From DAOUBF01 sp034432795 (GTDB lineage: Bacteria; Chloroflexota; Anaerolineae; DSLN01), in NCBI GenBank assembly GCA_034432795.1, contig DAOUBF010000055.1:1-21346 (forward strand): a DNA stretch of 21,346 bases, read 5' to 3'. Within the stretch, counting starts at the first letter, position 1; each line of letters opens with the position of its first letter. The notes beneath the pieces were generated by a model, which was not told the origin of the DNA, searched no databases, and was given only the letters and a program-made list of their open reading frames with translations. Below, one piece after another: positions 1 through 8,421 of this stretch. A program made the translations under genes and the position numbers.

Positions 1-1
1 C

Positions 2-1309
2 CCCACCCGCACCCGCACCCCTACCACCACTCCTACGGCGACACCCCGTTGCGCGGGCCTCCCACCTGACCCGGCTGGGTACCGCTGTAATGACACCGTC
101 TCCCGCACCTGGATTGCAGCCACGACGAACACCGGCATTACTGCCGATGACCAGGTGGTGACCATTCCCATTGGCTTCACCTTCTATCTCTACGGCGCCC
201 CCTTCACCTCGGTGAACGTCTCTTCCAACGGTAACCTGCAATTCACCACCTCCAACCCCGCCTATAACAACACCTGCCTGCCCGATGGCGCCATGGGGCT
301 GATGATCGCTCCCTTCTGGGATGATCTCAACCCGGCACAGGGGGGTGCGGTCTACTACCGGCTGACCGGCAACGCGCCTTACCGCGTGCTGACCGTGGAA
401 TGGCGCAATGTGCCCCATTACCCCGCTATTGGTGCTGCCACATTTGAGGTGCAGTTGGAGGAAAGGACCAACGACATCTATTTCCTGTATTCGGACGTGG
501 ATTTTGGCGACCCAAGCTATAACAACGGCGCCAGCGCCTCTGTGGGTATCCAGGCGGCCCAAAGCCCCTACACGCCTATTGGATTGCGCTATAGCTGCAA
601 TGAGGGGGTGCTGCAGGCAGGTCGTTCCGTACGTATCTACCCACATTCTGTCGGCTGTAGCGGGGAAGCGCTGGTCAACGGCGGCCTGGAAAATGGCCCG
701 CCGGGCTGGCCCTGGCAGCAGTTCTCCAGCCGCAACTACCAGCTTATCAGCCCGTATCGGCCTCACACCGGCATCTACAGTGCCTGGTTGGGGGGGTACA
801 ACAATGCCCATGAAGGGATTTCCCAGGGGGTCCTCCTGCCAGAACGCACCACCGATGCCCAGTTAGAGTTGTGGTGGTATATGGATACAGATGAAGGGAA
901 CACGCGGGCGTATGACAAGCTACATGTGTTCTTACAAAGTCCGCCCGGGCAGGACATCTCCACCCATTTTCAGATTGATAATACCTGGCCGCGCAATAGC
1001 TGGCAGGAGTTGCGACTGGGTATATCCAACCTCTCCGGGTGGGCCAACGGACCGATATGGGTGGTGATCACAGCGACCACCGATGCGTCGCTTCCCACCA
1101 GCTTCTTTGTGGATGACCTCTCCTTCGTGCCGTTATGCACTGTCTATGCGCCTTCATCTGGGCCGACGGCCACCGCGTCGCCTTGGGCGACGGTGATCTC
1201 GCCGTTGCCCACCCCCACGCCCACCCCGCCGCCGTTGCCCCCGCCGCCCCCAGGGACGTGGACGCCACCCCCGACGCTGGTCTCGCCCCTGGCGACGCCC
1301 ACGCCTTGA
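2..1309 (+). CDS. Secreted surface protein, 5' end outside window
   Basis: The frame is open from base 2 with no convincing start, so the gene begins upstream. The first visible residues are a Pro/Thr/Arg-rich linker. The GTG at 155 is internal to a domain and is not a likely start. A beta-rich domain follows (roughly bases 70-640), with SVNVSSNG, IAPFWDDLNP and GASASVGI, a pattern common in secreted proteins of this kind of bacterium; I know no certain function for it. A second domain (about 660-1135), starting VNGGLENG and ending TSFFVDDLSF, looks like a carbohydrate-binding-type jelly roll and resembles the C-terminus of the protein at 2674-4464. The protein ends in a Pro/Thr tail rich in PTPTP, typical of a cell-wall spacer. 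It probably acts outside the cell, in binding or adhesion. No catalytic motif was seen. Confidence 0.75.
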   Translation, partial: PTRTRTPTTTPTATPRCAGLPPDPAGYRCNDTVSRTWIAATTNTGITADDQVVTIPIGFTFYLYGAPFTSVNVSSNGNLQFTTSNPAYNNTCLPDGAMGLMIAPFWDDLNPAQGGAVYYRLTGNAPYRVLTVEWRNVPHYPAIGAATFEVQLEERTNDIYFLYSDVDFGDPSYNNGASASVGIQAAQSPYTPIGLRYSCNEGVLQAGRSVRIYPHSVGCSGEALVNGGLENGPPGWPWQQFSSRNYQLISPYRPHTGIYSAWLGGYNNAHEGISQGVLLPERTTDAQLELWWYMDTDEGNTRAYDKLHVFLQSPPGQDISTHFQIDNTWPRNSWQELRLGISNLSGWANGPIWVVITATTDASLPTSFFVDDLSFVPLCTVYAPSSGPTATASPWATVISPLPTPTPTPPPLPPPPPGTWTPPPTLVSPLATPTP

Positions 1310-1346
1310 GGGAATCAGTTTTTTTTTCAGAATCACATCACACCCG

Positions 1347-1375
1347 CTGACAAGACGGGCAGGCTATGCTATACT
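1347..1375 (+). promoter_or_regulatory. Sigma-70-type promoter for the lipoprotein gene
   Basis: CTGACA at 1347-1352 and TATACT at 1370-1375 are separated by exactly 17 bases, close to the TTGACA-17-TATAAT consensus. Transcription would begin near 1382, giving a leader of about 57 bases before the ATG at 1439. It lies in the only sizeable gap of the surface-gene cluster and would serve both downstream genes, which overlap. Confidence 0.6.
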
Positions 1376-1438
1376 GAGGGCAGGCTGGCAGGGCGCCCCC
1401 AGGGGCACCCCAACCGCCCAGCCAAGGGGAGGTGCGCT

Positions 1439-2659
1439 ATGCGCAAAAGGATGTCCGACCTAGAGGCAGCGTTGCGGCAAGTGCCTGTGCTGGGCGTGGT
1501 GGTCCTTCTGGCCTCCCTGCTTAGCGCGTGTGTTGGGGGGCCGCTGCGGCCCGGCTTCCAGTCCCCGCAGGCCACACCCACGCAGCCCCCTTCGCCGTTG
1601 GCGACCCCTACCCCACCGCCCAAGCCAACGGATACCGTAGCTCCAACGCCGACCCACACACCTGTACCTACACCATTGCCCCTGCCGACCTCCGCCTATT
1701 ATGCCTTATGGGTGGATACTATCTCATGGGACATCCCCGGCGGCCCTGAAGGGACTATCTGGCTGGCTGACCCCAATGACATTGGTCAGCGACAGGCTAT
1801 CGTCCATTTGGGTAACCAGGAGATTTACCATGCAGCGGTTGCACCGGATGGGCGCCAGGTTGCCTTTACCGCTGCGCCCTGGGGAGCGCCAGAGAGGCCT
1901 TTATGGATAGTGAATATTCGCACGGGTGAGTTGGCACAACTGCTTCCTATCGCTACCCAGGTACAATGGAGTCACGATGGCCATGCGCTTGCTTACACTG
2001 CACCTCAGGCAATAGCAGGAATTACACTCGGCGTCGTGGATATGACCACCCGAGAAAGCCGTCGGCTTACCTCTGTTGAAGCCGGGGCAACATTAAACCT
2101 CCTCGGTTGGTCAAGCGACGATCAAAAGATATATTACATACGCTCCTCCCCACAATCTCCAGAATTAGGGTCCGAACTCTGGGCAATAGGCCAAGATGGG
2201 CTGAATGCTCATAAAATCGCCTCACTAGGCAACCGTCCTGGCTCTCCTGTCCTTTCACCAGATGGCTCCAAATTCCTTATCGGCACGCCCGAGGGCGTGG
2301 CCTGGATTTCAGCCGACGGGCATGACCAGCACGTGATTACGCAACCCACTTGGGGTTTCACCGCGATCTGGGCGCCTGATAGTCAAGGCTTAGTTATAAG
2401 CCGGTGGGAGGCTAACCGCTCCAATATGGTTGTTCAGGTTGTAGATGTGATCACGCAATCAACCAAAGACCTGGGCGTCATTACCCCAATTGGTAACTGG
2501 CAGCTTTTAGCCCTCTCCCCAGATCACAATTGGTTGGCTGCCTACCACCATTACACCGGCTTATACTGGCTGCATCTCCCCACCGGTGCAGCGGTCCCCG
2601 TTCCCACTCAAGGGCGAATCATCTTCCTCGGCTGGGTGCCTAGACCATCAGAGGAGTGA
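1439..2659 (+). CDS. Lipoprotein with TolB-like beta-propeller
   Basis: The 406-residue protein starts with a hydrophobic signal ending in the lipobox LLSAC, so Cys31 is the likely lipidated residue and the protein sits on the outer face of the membrane. A Pro/Thr linker (about residues 37-80) follows. The rest is made of repeated blades with the TolB/WD40-like signature: APDGRQVAF, WSHDGHALAY, SPDGSKFLI, APDSQGLVI and SPDHNWLAA. Such propellers usually bind partners or ligands; there is no peptidase domain after it. The ATG at 1439 is preceded by GGGGAGG at good distance. Its stop overlaps a GTG of the next frame, suggesting co-transcription with the transglycosylase-like gene. Codon use is less GC-rich than in the purine genes. 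The specific function is unknown. Confidence 0.8.
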   Translation: MRKRMSDLEAALRQVPVLGVVVLLASLLSACVGGPLRPGFQSPQATPTQPPSPLATPTPPPKPTDTVAPTPTHTPVPTPLPLPTSAYYALWVDTISWDIPGGPEGTIWLADPNDIGQRQAIVHLGNQEIYHAAVAPDGRQVAFTAAPWGAPERPLWIVNIRTGELAQLLPIATQVQWSHDGHALAYTAPQAIAGITLGVVDMTTRESRRLTSVEAGATLNLLGWSSDDQKIYYIRSSPQSPELGSELWAIGQDGLNAHKIASLGNRPGSPVLSPDGSKFLIGTPEGVAWISADGHDQHVITQPTWGFTAIWAPDSQGLVISRWEANRSNMVVQVVDVITQSTKDLGVITPIGNWQLLALSPDHNWLAAYHHYTGLYWLHLPTGAAVPVPTQGRIIFLGWVPRPSEE

Positions 2660-2673
2660 GAGGGAGAGATAGG

Positions 2674-4464
2674 ATGCCTCGCCTGATACCACATTTACGA
2701 AACGTGGGAGCATTACTCTGTGCTCTGATGTGCTTTGCCCTGCTGGCGCTGTTCTCCAGGTCCAGTTCACAGGCAGCCCCCACCTCCCAAGGCCCACAAG
2801 CCACACCGACTTGCCCGCCGCATGGCTGCTCACGCGCATGGACACCGCGTTACTATGGGTTTCAACCCCCACGCGATGACCTCCGCCCCACTGTGAATGC
2901 TGCCGCCAGAAATGAACTGGGAGCCAACGGGCCACCCTATGAGTGGATCAACCACGGGATTCCACCGGTCCAGGAGCCCGTCACCGCTGACCGTCCTATC
3001 CCCCATCTCCTCTTACGAGGGGTGGCCTGGCAAGAGTCTCGCTGGCTCCAATTTGCTGACTCGGTGTTTGACCCGGACAATCGTTACGCCTGCACGCTGA
3101 TCGGACATGACCCTTCAGGAACCTGTGGGTTTGGCATGATGCAAATCACTACCTGTATGAACACCCCATTACCGCCTGACTGTGGCTGGGTAGACCCAAC
3201 CCGCGTATCACGTGAATTAGGATACAACCTGGGCACAGGGACTAACTTCTTCATCAAGAAATGGAATGTGGTGCCTTATGTTGGTGATAATGACCATACG
3301 GTCACCGCACAATGGTACTATGCTATCCTCGCTTACAATTCCTGGGGCTCTGTGAACAACCCCAATAGTTCCAGTTTTCACCCCCAGCGGCCTCCTTATC
3401 TTGAAGGGAACTACTCCTTGTATAGCTACCCTTACCAAGAGCAAGTCTGGGGGTGGATGGCCCATCCGGAGCGTGCAGCGCCAGCCCCGACGCCTGTGGG
3501 CTGGCACTGGCTATGGCGGCCCAGCAATATCGCAGCCATTCCACGAGGCATCTTCCCAGATGGCAGTAGCTGGCCCCCTCCGGATACCCCCCTGCCCCTT
3601 GTCCACCTGCTTCCTGACATTCGCGTCATGAACGGCATAGGACCGTCCATTGTACTGTGGAATACCACCAATCAAACCCTGGCGGTGGACGTCATGTTCT
3701 ATAACCAGGATGGGACCTTTAACACGCGGTGGCTAGACCCATCACCGGATCCGCCCTATTATCTTTACCCCTATATCCGCCTCGGCCCTAATTCCTCACG
3801 CACTCTCCAGGTGTCCAACATATTCCCTGCCGGATTTACGGGCTATGCTCGCATCAACGCCAGCGAAGGGATAGAGATCAGCTTGCAGCCATCCCCCTAT
3901 CCCAATCAAGTGTATCTGCCTACCATAACCAGCAACGCCCTGGACAACAACGAGGTCTGGTGCCGCAGCGAGATCTGGAATGGCGGCTTTGAGGACTTCA
4001 CAAACGGCAAACCCCGCTGGTGGACTGTCTCCTCGCCCGATGCCTACCCCCTGGCGGATAGCACCTGGTTCCGAAGCGGCCATGATGGGGCTTACCTGGG
4101 CGGGTATGACGACCTCAACTTCAGCGCACTTGATGACTCCCTTAAGCAGTCTTTCTCTATCCCATCTAATGCCCTCAGCGCTGACCTGTCTTATGCCTGG
4201 TACGTGCGCAGCGAAGAGTCCCCCTCCGCCACCATCCCCTATGACCAACTTCATATCCGCTTGCGGGATGTCGCCAGTGGCAACATCGTCACAGAGCTAG
4301 ACACATTAAGCAACTTGAGTCCTAGAGAAACGTGGGAGGCAGCTCACTTCAACCTGCTGTCCTACAGGGGGCAGGTACTATACTTGTCTTTAGAGGCTGA
4401 TGCCGATCTCTCCAAGCCGACCAGCTTCTTCGTGGACAACATACTTCTGTGGGTTTGCCGGTAG
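2674..4464 (+). CDS. Secreted lytic-transglycosylase-like protein with jelly-roll C-terminus
   Basis: The ATG at 2674 is preceded by a purine-rich AGGGAG ribosome site; a GTG at 2656 overlapping the previous stop would add six residues and is less likely. A signal peptide (about residues 1-35) is followed by an SLT/lysozyme-like domain (about 100-240). It carries the three hallmark motifs: catalytic Glu121 in QESRW, GFGMMQIT (the GLMQ motif), and LAYNSW (the AYN motif). This domain would cleave peptidoglycan or a related polymer outside the cell. The middle part, from about residue 270, is a beta-rich segment of unknown type. The last ~165 residues (from NGGFED to FFVDNILLW) match the jelly-roll-like C-terminal domain of the protein ending at 1309. 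Substrate is inferred from the family only. Last gene of the + strand surface cluster, converging on purN. Confidence 0.75.
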   Translation: MPRLIPHLRNVGALLCALMCFALLALFSRSSSQAAPTSQGPQATPTCPPHGCSRAWTPRYYGFQPPRDDLRPTVNAAARNELGANGPPYEWINHGIPPVQEPVTADRPIPHLLLRGVAWQESRWLQFADSVFDPDNRYACTLIGHDPSGTCGFGMMQITTCMNTPLPPDCGWVDPTRVSRELGYNLGTGTNFFIKKWNVVPYVGDNDHTVTAQWYYAILAYNSWGSVNNPNSSSFHPQRPPYLEGNYSLYSYPYQEQVWGWMAHPERAAPAPTPVGWHWLWRPSNIAAIPRGIFPDGSSWPPPDTPLPLVHLLPDIRVMNGIGPSIVLWNTTNQTLAVDVMFYNQDGTFNTRWLDPSPDPPYYLYPYIRLGPNSSRTLQVSNIFPAGFTGYARINASEGIEISLQPSPYPNQVYLPTITSNALDNNEVWCRSEIWNGGFEDFTNGKPRWWTVSSPDAYPLADSTWFRSGHDGAYLGGYDDLNFSALDDSLKQSFSIPSNALSADLSYAWYVRSEESPSATIPYDQLHIRLRDVASGNIVTELDTLSNLSPRETWEAAHFNLLSYRGQVLYLSLEADADLSKPTSFFVDNILLWVCR

Positions 4465-4479
4465 GGCGACGTCGGGCCA

Positions 4480-4665
4480 ATGCCGACTGAGACTCCCATC
4501 CCCCACGCCCACCCACACCCCCTAATCCAACCACCGATTGGGCCTTTGCGGAGGAGGTCAGCGCGACCAACGGGGGCCTGTGCCTGCTGGGAGGTGACCT
4601 TGTACCGCTATACAGGGCGCACCTGGCAGGCGGTAGATACGGTCATCACGGGCAGTGATGGGGGG
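4480..4665 (+). pseudogene. Decayed fragment of a secreted-protein domain
   Basis: This gap between the transglycosylase-like gene and purN holds a Pro-rich stretch, in frame with the upstream gene but after its stop. Then follows a peptide EVTLYRYTGRTWQAVDTVIT, which looks like one strand pair of a carboxypeptidase-regulatory or SdrB-type beta domain (usual form: VTLYRY.G..W..V.T..TD..G). The residues that would precede it (EVSATNGG) lie in a different frame, so a frameshift is likely. There is no start codon with a ribosome site. I read it as a remnant of a lost surface gene or lost extension of the upstream gene. Tentative. Confidence 0.35.
4644..4660. terminator. Weak hairpin between convergent genes
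   Basis: CATCAC and GTGATG form a perfect 6-bp stem with a 5-base loop, six bases beyond the purN stop. Neither side has a T run, so if it ends transcription it is not a classical intrinsic terminator. Confidence 0.2.
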
Positions 4666-5283
4666 TCACCCTGCGATAGGATGCTCGCCTGAAATGAGCT
4701 GCTTCAGCGCGCCCACCAACAACTCGTGCTCCACTGCGTGAATGCGCGCCTCCAGGCTCTCCAGCGTGTCGCCGGGCAGGATGGGAACGGTCGCCTGGGC
4801 GATCACCGGGCCACAGTCCACGCCCTCATCGGGGACGAGGTGAACCATGACGCCCGTCGCCGTGATCGCGCCGCGCCGGTAGGCTTCAAAGGCGCGGGCG
4901 ATGGCATTCGTGCCAGGGAAGGCGCCCGGCAACGCCGGGTGCAGGTTGATGACGCGGTTGGGGAAGCGGCTGAGAAAGGCCAGACTCAGGACGTGCATCC
5001 AGCCGGCCAGAACCACCCAATCGGGCGCGTAACGGGCCACCAGGTCGGCCAGATCAGCGTCGTACTCGCGCCGGTCGCGGCCCGCAGCGCGGTAGGGCGC
5101 GAAAGGGTGGTACAACGCCGGGACCCCGTGGCGGCGGGCGCGCTCCAGGCCATAGGCGTCGCGGCGGTTGGAGACCACAGCCACGACGCGGGCAGGCAGG
5201 TCGCCGCGTTCGCAGGCGTCCAGAATGGCCTGGAGGTTCGTGCCTGTGCCGGAGATGAGGACGACCAGGCGGGCGAACGTCAT
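4666..5283 (-). CDS. purN: Phosphoribosylglycinamide formyltransferase (GART)
   Basis: PurN transfers a formyl group from 10-formyl-THF to GAR, giving FGAR, the third step of purine synthesis. The 205-residue length is normal. The N-terminal SGTGTNLQAI is the phosphoribosyl-binding loop. The catalytic Asn-His pair lies in INLHPALPG, and the catalytic Asp in HLVPDEGVDCGPVI, so all three catalytic residues are present. The ATG at 5283 has GGAGGG just upstream, inside the 10-base gap after the purD-purM fusion, so translation is probably coupled. It is the last gene of the purine operon and converges on the surface-gene cluster. Confidence 0.96.
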   Translation of the reverse strand: MTFARLVVLISGTGTNLQAILDACERGDLPARVVAVVSNRRDAYGLERARRHGVPALYHPFAPYRAAGRDRREYDADLADLVARYAPDWVVLAGWMHVLSLAFLSRFPNRVINLHPALPGAFPGTNAIARAFEAYRRGAITATGVMVHLVPDEGVDCGPVIAQATVPILPGDTLESLEARIHAVEHELLVGALKQLISGEHPIAG

Positions 5284-5293
5284 CTTTCCCTCC

Positions 5294-7633
5294 TCAGGCC
5301 AGAGTAACCCTGCCGTCGCCGGGGACGACCTCGCCGATCACCCAGGTCGGCTCGTCCAGCGCCGCCTGGGCCACAGGCACATCGCCCGCCGCCAGCACGG
5401 CGATCAGGCCGATCCCCAGGTTGAAGACGTGCGCCATTTCGTCATCGCTGATGTCGCCCCGCGCCTGGATCAGGCGGAACAGCGGCGGGATGGGCCATGT
5501 CCCCCGGCGGATGACCAGGCCCAGCCCAGGGGGCAGGATACGTGGCGGGTTGTCCACCAGACCGCCGCCGGTGATATGCGCCAGGCCCTTGATGGGCACG
5601 GCGGAGCGCAGCCGGGCGACGGCCTCCAGATAGCAACGATGCGGCGCCAGCAGCGCCTCGCCCAGCACACCCACGCCCTCAAAGTGCGCATCCAGCGGCA
5701 CGCCCTCAAACACCTTGCGGATGAGCGAGTAGCCATTGGTGTGCGGGCCAGAGGAGGCCAGGCCGAGCAGGACATCGCCCGCCTGAATCGTGGAGCCATC
5801 TATGATCTGGCTGCGCTCCACCACGCCCAGGACCGTCCCCACCAGATCAAATTCCCCCGGCGCATACACGCCCGGCATCTCAGCGGTCTCCCCACCGAGC
5901 AGGCTCATGCCCACAGCACGGCAGGCCGCCGCCACGCCGCTCACAATCGCCGCCACCACCTCCGGCTCCAGCCTGGCCGAAGCGATGTAATCCAGGAAGA
6001 ACAGGGGGCGGGCGCCTTGAACCAGGATGTCGTTCACGCAATGGTAGACCAGGTCATAGCCGATGGTTCCGAAGCGGCCTAGCGCACGCGCGATCTTGGT
6101 CTTGGTGCCGACACCATCGGTGGAGGCCACCAGCACAGGGGCGGCCATGCCCTTCAGGGCAGCCGCATCGTACAGCCCACCGAAGGCCCCGATCCCGGCC
6201 AGCACCTCCGGCCCATAGGTGCTCTGCACAGCAGCGCGCATCAACGCCACCGCACGGTTACCGGCGGCGATGTCCACGCCCGCCTCGGCGTAACGCCCCC
6301 CGGACAACGGACGACGGACGACCGAACCCAGTACCGGGCTTAAGCCCGGTTCGGCTTTCCCGTCCTCCGCCCTTCGCCCTCCGTTCCCTCCGATGTCCCG
6401 CCGGTAGTGCATGTCCTTAAACTGAATCTGCGCGGCGGCGGCGTAAGCCCGCGTCAACGCCTGCTCCAGCGAATCGCCCACCGCCGTCACCCCCAACACA
6501 CGTCCGCCGTCGGTGAGAAGCTGGCCGGTGGCATCACGGCGCGTCCCGGCGTGAAACAAGGCCACGCCGGGCAGGGCAGCGGCGGCGTCCAGGCCGGTGA
6601 TGGGGTGGCCTTTCTCATAGCGGTTGGGGTAGCCACCGGAGGCCAGGACGATGCAGGCGCAGGCGCCCTCCCGCCAGCGCACATCTATTTCAGACAGTCG
6701 CCCCTCCACGCAGGCCTCCAGGATGTCCAGCAGGTCACTGTCCAGCAGAGGCAGGATCGCCTGGGTCTCTGGGTCGCCGAAGCGACAGTTGAACTCCAGC
6801 ACGTTCGGGCCAGCGGCGGTGAGCATTAGCCCGGCATACAGGACGCCAACGTAGGGCGTGCCTTCGGCCCGCAGGCCATCCACCGCCGGCTGAAGAATGG
6901 TTCGGGCGATCTGGGCAACGAGGGCAGGGGGACAGGCCGGTGAGGGGGCAAACGCGCCCATGCCACCCGTGTTAGGGCCTCGGTCGCCCTCCAGCAGGCG
7001 TTTATGGTCCTGCGCCGGGGGCATGGGGACGATGGTTTTACCGTCGCAGAAGGCCAGCAGGGAGGCTTCTACGCCGCTCAGACGTTCCTCAATGACGACC
7101 TCATCGCCTGCCGCGCCAAAAACCCGCTCCACCATGATCTGGCGCAACGCATCCTCGGCCTCGTCCAGGCCGGCGGGCACGATCACGCCTTTGCCCGCCG
7201 CCAGCCCGCTGGCCTTGATCACCACAGGGTAATCCACCGTCAGCAGGTGGCGCAAGGCCGCATGGTAATCGCGGAAGATGGCATAGCGGGCAGTGGGGAT
7301 GCCGTGACGGGTCATGAAGGCCTTGGCGAAGGCTTTGGAGGATTCCAGCCGCGCTGCGGCCTGCACCGGCCCGAAGATGCGCAGCCCCTCGGCCTGAAAG
7401 CGGTCCACCAGGCCCTCGGCCAGCGGCGCCTCTGGCCCGACGACGGTCAGGTCCACCTGGGCCTCTTTGGCAAAGGCGACCAGGCGGTCACTGTCCCCCA
7501 CCGGGATGGGCACGTTCTCGCCCGTGCCGCCGTTGCCGGGGGCCACAAACAGGCGCGTCAGGCGCGGCGATTGGGCGATCTTCCAGGCCAGCGCGTGCTC
7601 ACGGCCACCGGAGCCGATGATCAGGACTTGCAT
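5294..7633 (-). CDS. purDM: Bifunctional GAR synthetase / AIR synthetase (PurD-PurM fusion)
   Basis: One 779-residue chain carries two purine enzymes. Residues 1-412 are PurD (phosphoribosylamine-glycine ligase): IIGSGGREHALAW at the start, an ATP-grasp core with GPNTGGMGAF and FNCRFGDPETQ, and the usual PurD ending MHYRRDIG. Residues from about 446 are PurM (AIR synthetase): YAEAGVDIAAGN at its start, STDGVGTKTK, GGETAEMPG, and GLAHITGGGL. The ~33-residue linker is encoded by a palindromic repeat (6302-6391) and contains no Met or usable start for a separate PurM. The ATG at 7633 is chosen because the PurD fold starts there and AAGGA precedes it; an in-frame start 39 bases upstream lacks support. 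Animal GART has the same D-M order, with PurN third; here purN follows 10 bases later. Confidence 0.95.
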   Translation of the reverse strand: MQVLIIGSGGREHALAWKIAQSPRLTRLFVAPGNGGTGENVPIPVGDSDRLVAFAKEAQVDLTVVGPEAPLAEGLVDRFQAEGLRIFGPVQAAARLESSKAFAKAFMTRHGIPTARYAIFRDYHAALRHLLTVDYPVVIKASGLAAGKGVIVPAGLDEAEDALRQIMVERVFGAAGDEVVIEERLSGVEASLLAFCDGKTIVPMPPAQDHKRLLEGDRGPNTGGMGAFAPSPACPPALVAQIARTILQPAVDGLRAEGTPYVGVLYAGLMLTAAGPNVLEFNCRFGDPETQAILPLLDSDLLDILEACVEGRLSEIDVRWREGACACIVLASGGYPNRYEKGHPITGLDAAAALPGVALFHAGTRRDATGQLLTDGGRVLGVTAVGDSLEQALTRAYAAAAQIQFKDMHYRRDIGGNGGRRAEDGKAEPGLSPVLGSVVRRPLSGGRYAEAGVDIAAGNRAVALMRAAVQSTYGPEVLAGIGAFGGLYDAAALKGMAAPVLVASTDGVGTKTKIARALGRFGTIGYDLVYHCVNDILVQGARPLFFLDYIASARLEPEVVAAIVSGVAAACRAVGMSLLGGETAEMPGVYAPGEFDLVGTVLGVVERSQIIDGSTIQAGDVLLGLASSGPHTNGYSLIRKVFEGVPLDAHFEGVGVLGEALLAPHRCYLEAVARLRSAVPIKGLAHITGGGLVDNPPRILPPGLGLVIRRGTWPIPPLFRLIQARGDISDDEMAHVFNLGIGLIAVLAAGDVPVAQAALDEPTWVIGEVVPGDGRVTLA
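6302..6391. repeat. GGACGGA-type palindromic repeat forming the PurD-PurM linker
   Basis: The left arm has GGACAACGGACGACGGACGA and the right arm reads CCGTCCTCCGCCC...CTCCGTTCC, an imperfect inverted pair. Nested in the centre is a perfect 18-bp palindrome, ACCGGGCTTAAGCCCGGT (6333-6350), extended by CCGAACC (6322-6328) against GGTTCGG (6348-6354). A relative lies in purL at 13421-13492, which shares the GGGACAACGGACGA core. It is read in frame, without stops, as part of purD-purM. Confidence 0.75.
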
Positions 7634-7706
7634 TGCTAGTCCTTGCCAGTCGCTCTTACTGCAGAGGCGCAAAAGGCATGCTCATACTCGCAGGGCAGAT
7701 TTACCC

Positions 7707-8071
7707 CTAGGCGCCCTCGCCACCCTCCTGTGACATCTCCTCCAATACCTTAGCAATCAGGGGCTTCAATGCTGGAAGGTCTTCCTGCACGGTCTTCCAC
7801 ACGACAACGAGACTAAAAAGTAGTCGTGAATCAATTTGTCCCGGAGGCCGGCCATTTCTCTCCAGGGAACCGAAGGATATCTGGCCCTGACCGAATTGGG
7901 GATTTTCCTGGTTGCCTCTCCAATGATCTCTAGCGCCCGAACTACCGCAAAGTTTGTCTTGTCATCGCCTGCAAACTGGGCGAAGTCTAATCCTTCAATG
8001 AAGCGCTCAATCTTCTGAATCGCATCCATGATATCGTGAAGGTAGTCTGTAAGCTCCCGCCCAGCCTTCAT
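7707..8071 (-). pseudogene. hepT: HepT toxin (HEPN RNase), frameshifted near the C-terminus
   Basis: HEPN-family toxin of a HepT/MntA (type VII) system; these are small RNases. The intact frame runs from 8071 to a stop at 7766 (101 residues). It keeps the catalytic and modification motif RDKLIHDY, i.e. R-x4-H-x-Y. After DYF the reading turns into an unrelated tail. The expected family ending (WKTVQEDLPALKPLI) is found in the -1 frame and ends at 7707. The shift lies between about 7797 and 7819, near a run of five T on the coding strand (7815-7819). A one-base deletion, an assembly error, or a -1 ribosomal slip at C-TTT-TTA would explain it. Its start overlaps the mntA stop by four bases. GC is lower than in the flanking pur genes, suggesting acquisition. 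Confidence 0.8.
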
Positions 8072-8421
8072 ACGGGGATAACCTCGCTCAGGATATGTTT
8101 ACCGATAGCAGGTTTCAAAGCATCCTTCATCACCAGATCTACCTTAACACCCAACAGATCGCCCAGGTAGTACTCCAACTCAATGAACTTCAGCAGGCTG
8201 GGGGGATCGGTAAACTCCACTAATAGGTCCAGGTCGCTGTACTGCTTCTGCGCATTGCGCACATAGGAACCAAATACACCCAGCGACTTGACCCGGTAAC
8301 GTTCTTTCAATTCCGGCATATGCTGCCGTAACACCCGTATAAACCGCACCAGTTGTCCTTCTTTAGGCACTCGGTTCAATTTACCCCTGGTTGAGGAAAG
8401 CGGCCTGGCAGGCCTGCTCAT
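8068..8421 (-). CDS. mntA: MntA-type nucleotidyltransferase antitoxin
   Basis: Minimal nucleotidyltransferase of the type VII toxin-antitoxin system. The family neutralises HepT by adding AMP to the Tyr of its R-x4-H-x-Y motif. The active-site signature is complete: GSYVRNAQKQYSDLDL, a GS-x10-D-x-D pattern, followed by a third carboxylate in VDLVM. I prefer the ATG at 8421 (117 residues), preceded by GGGAGG at 8 bases, over a GTG at 8457 with no good ribosome site. Antitoxin-first order with a four-base overlap to hepT is typical. The pair sits inside the purine operon between purF and purD-purM, in the same direction, and has its own candidate promoter. Confidence 0.88.
   Translation of the reverse strand: MSRPARPLSSTRGKLNRVPKEGQLVRFIRVLRQHMPELKERYRVKSLGVFGSYVRNAQKQYSDLDLLVEFTDPPSLLKFIELEYYLGDLLGVKVDLVMKDALKPAIGKHILSEVIPV

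Noticed and set aside
1..60. ACC/CGC-rich repeat at the window start as a DNA repeat
   Set aside because: It reads in frame as a Pro/Thr/Arg linker continuous with the first surface protein, so protein-level low complexity explains it.
1319..1327. Run of nine T after the first gene as an intrinsic terminator
   Set aside because: No GC-rich stem precedes the run, so it lacks the required hairpin.
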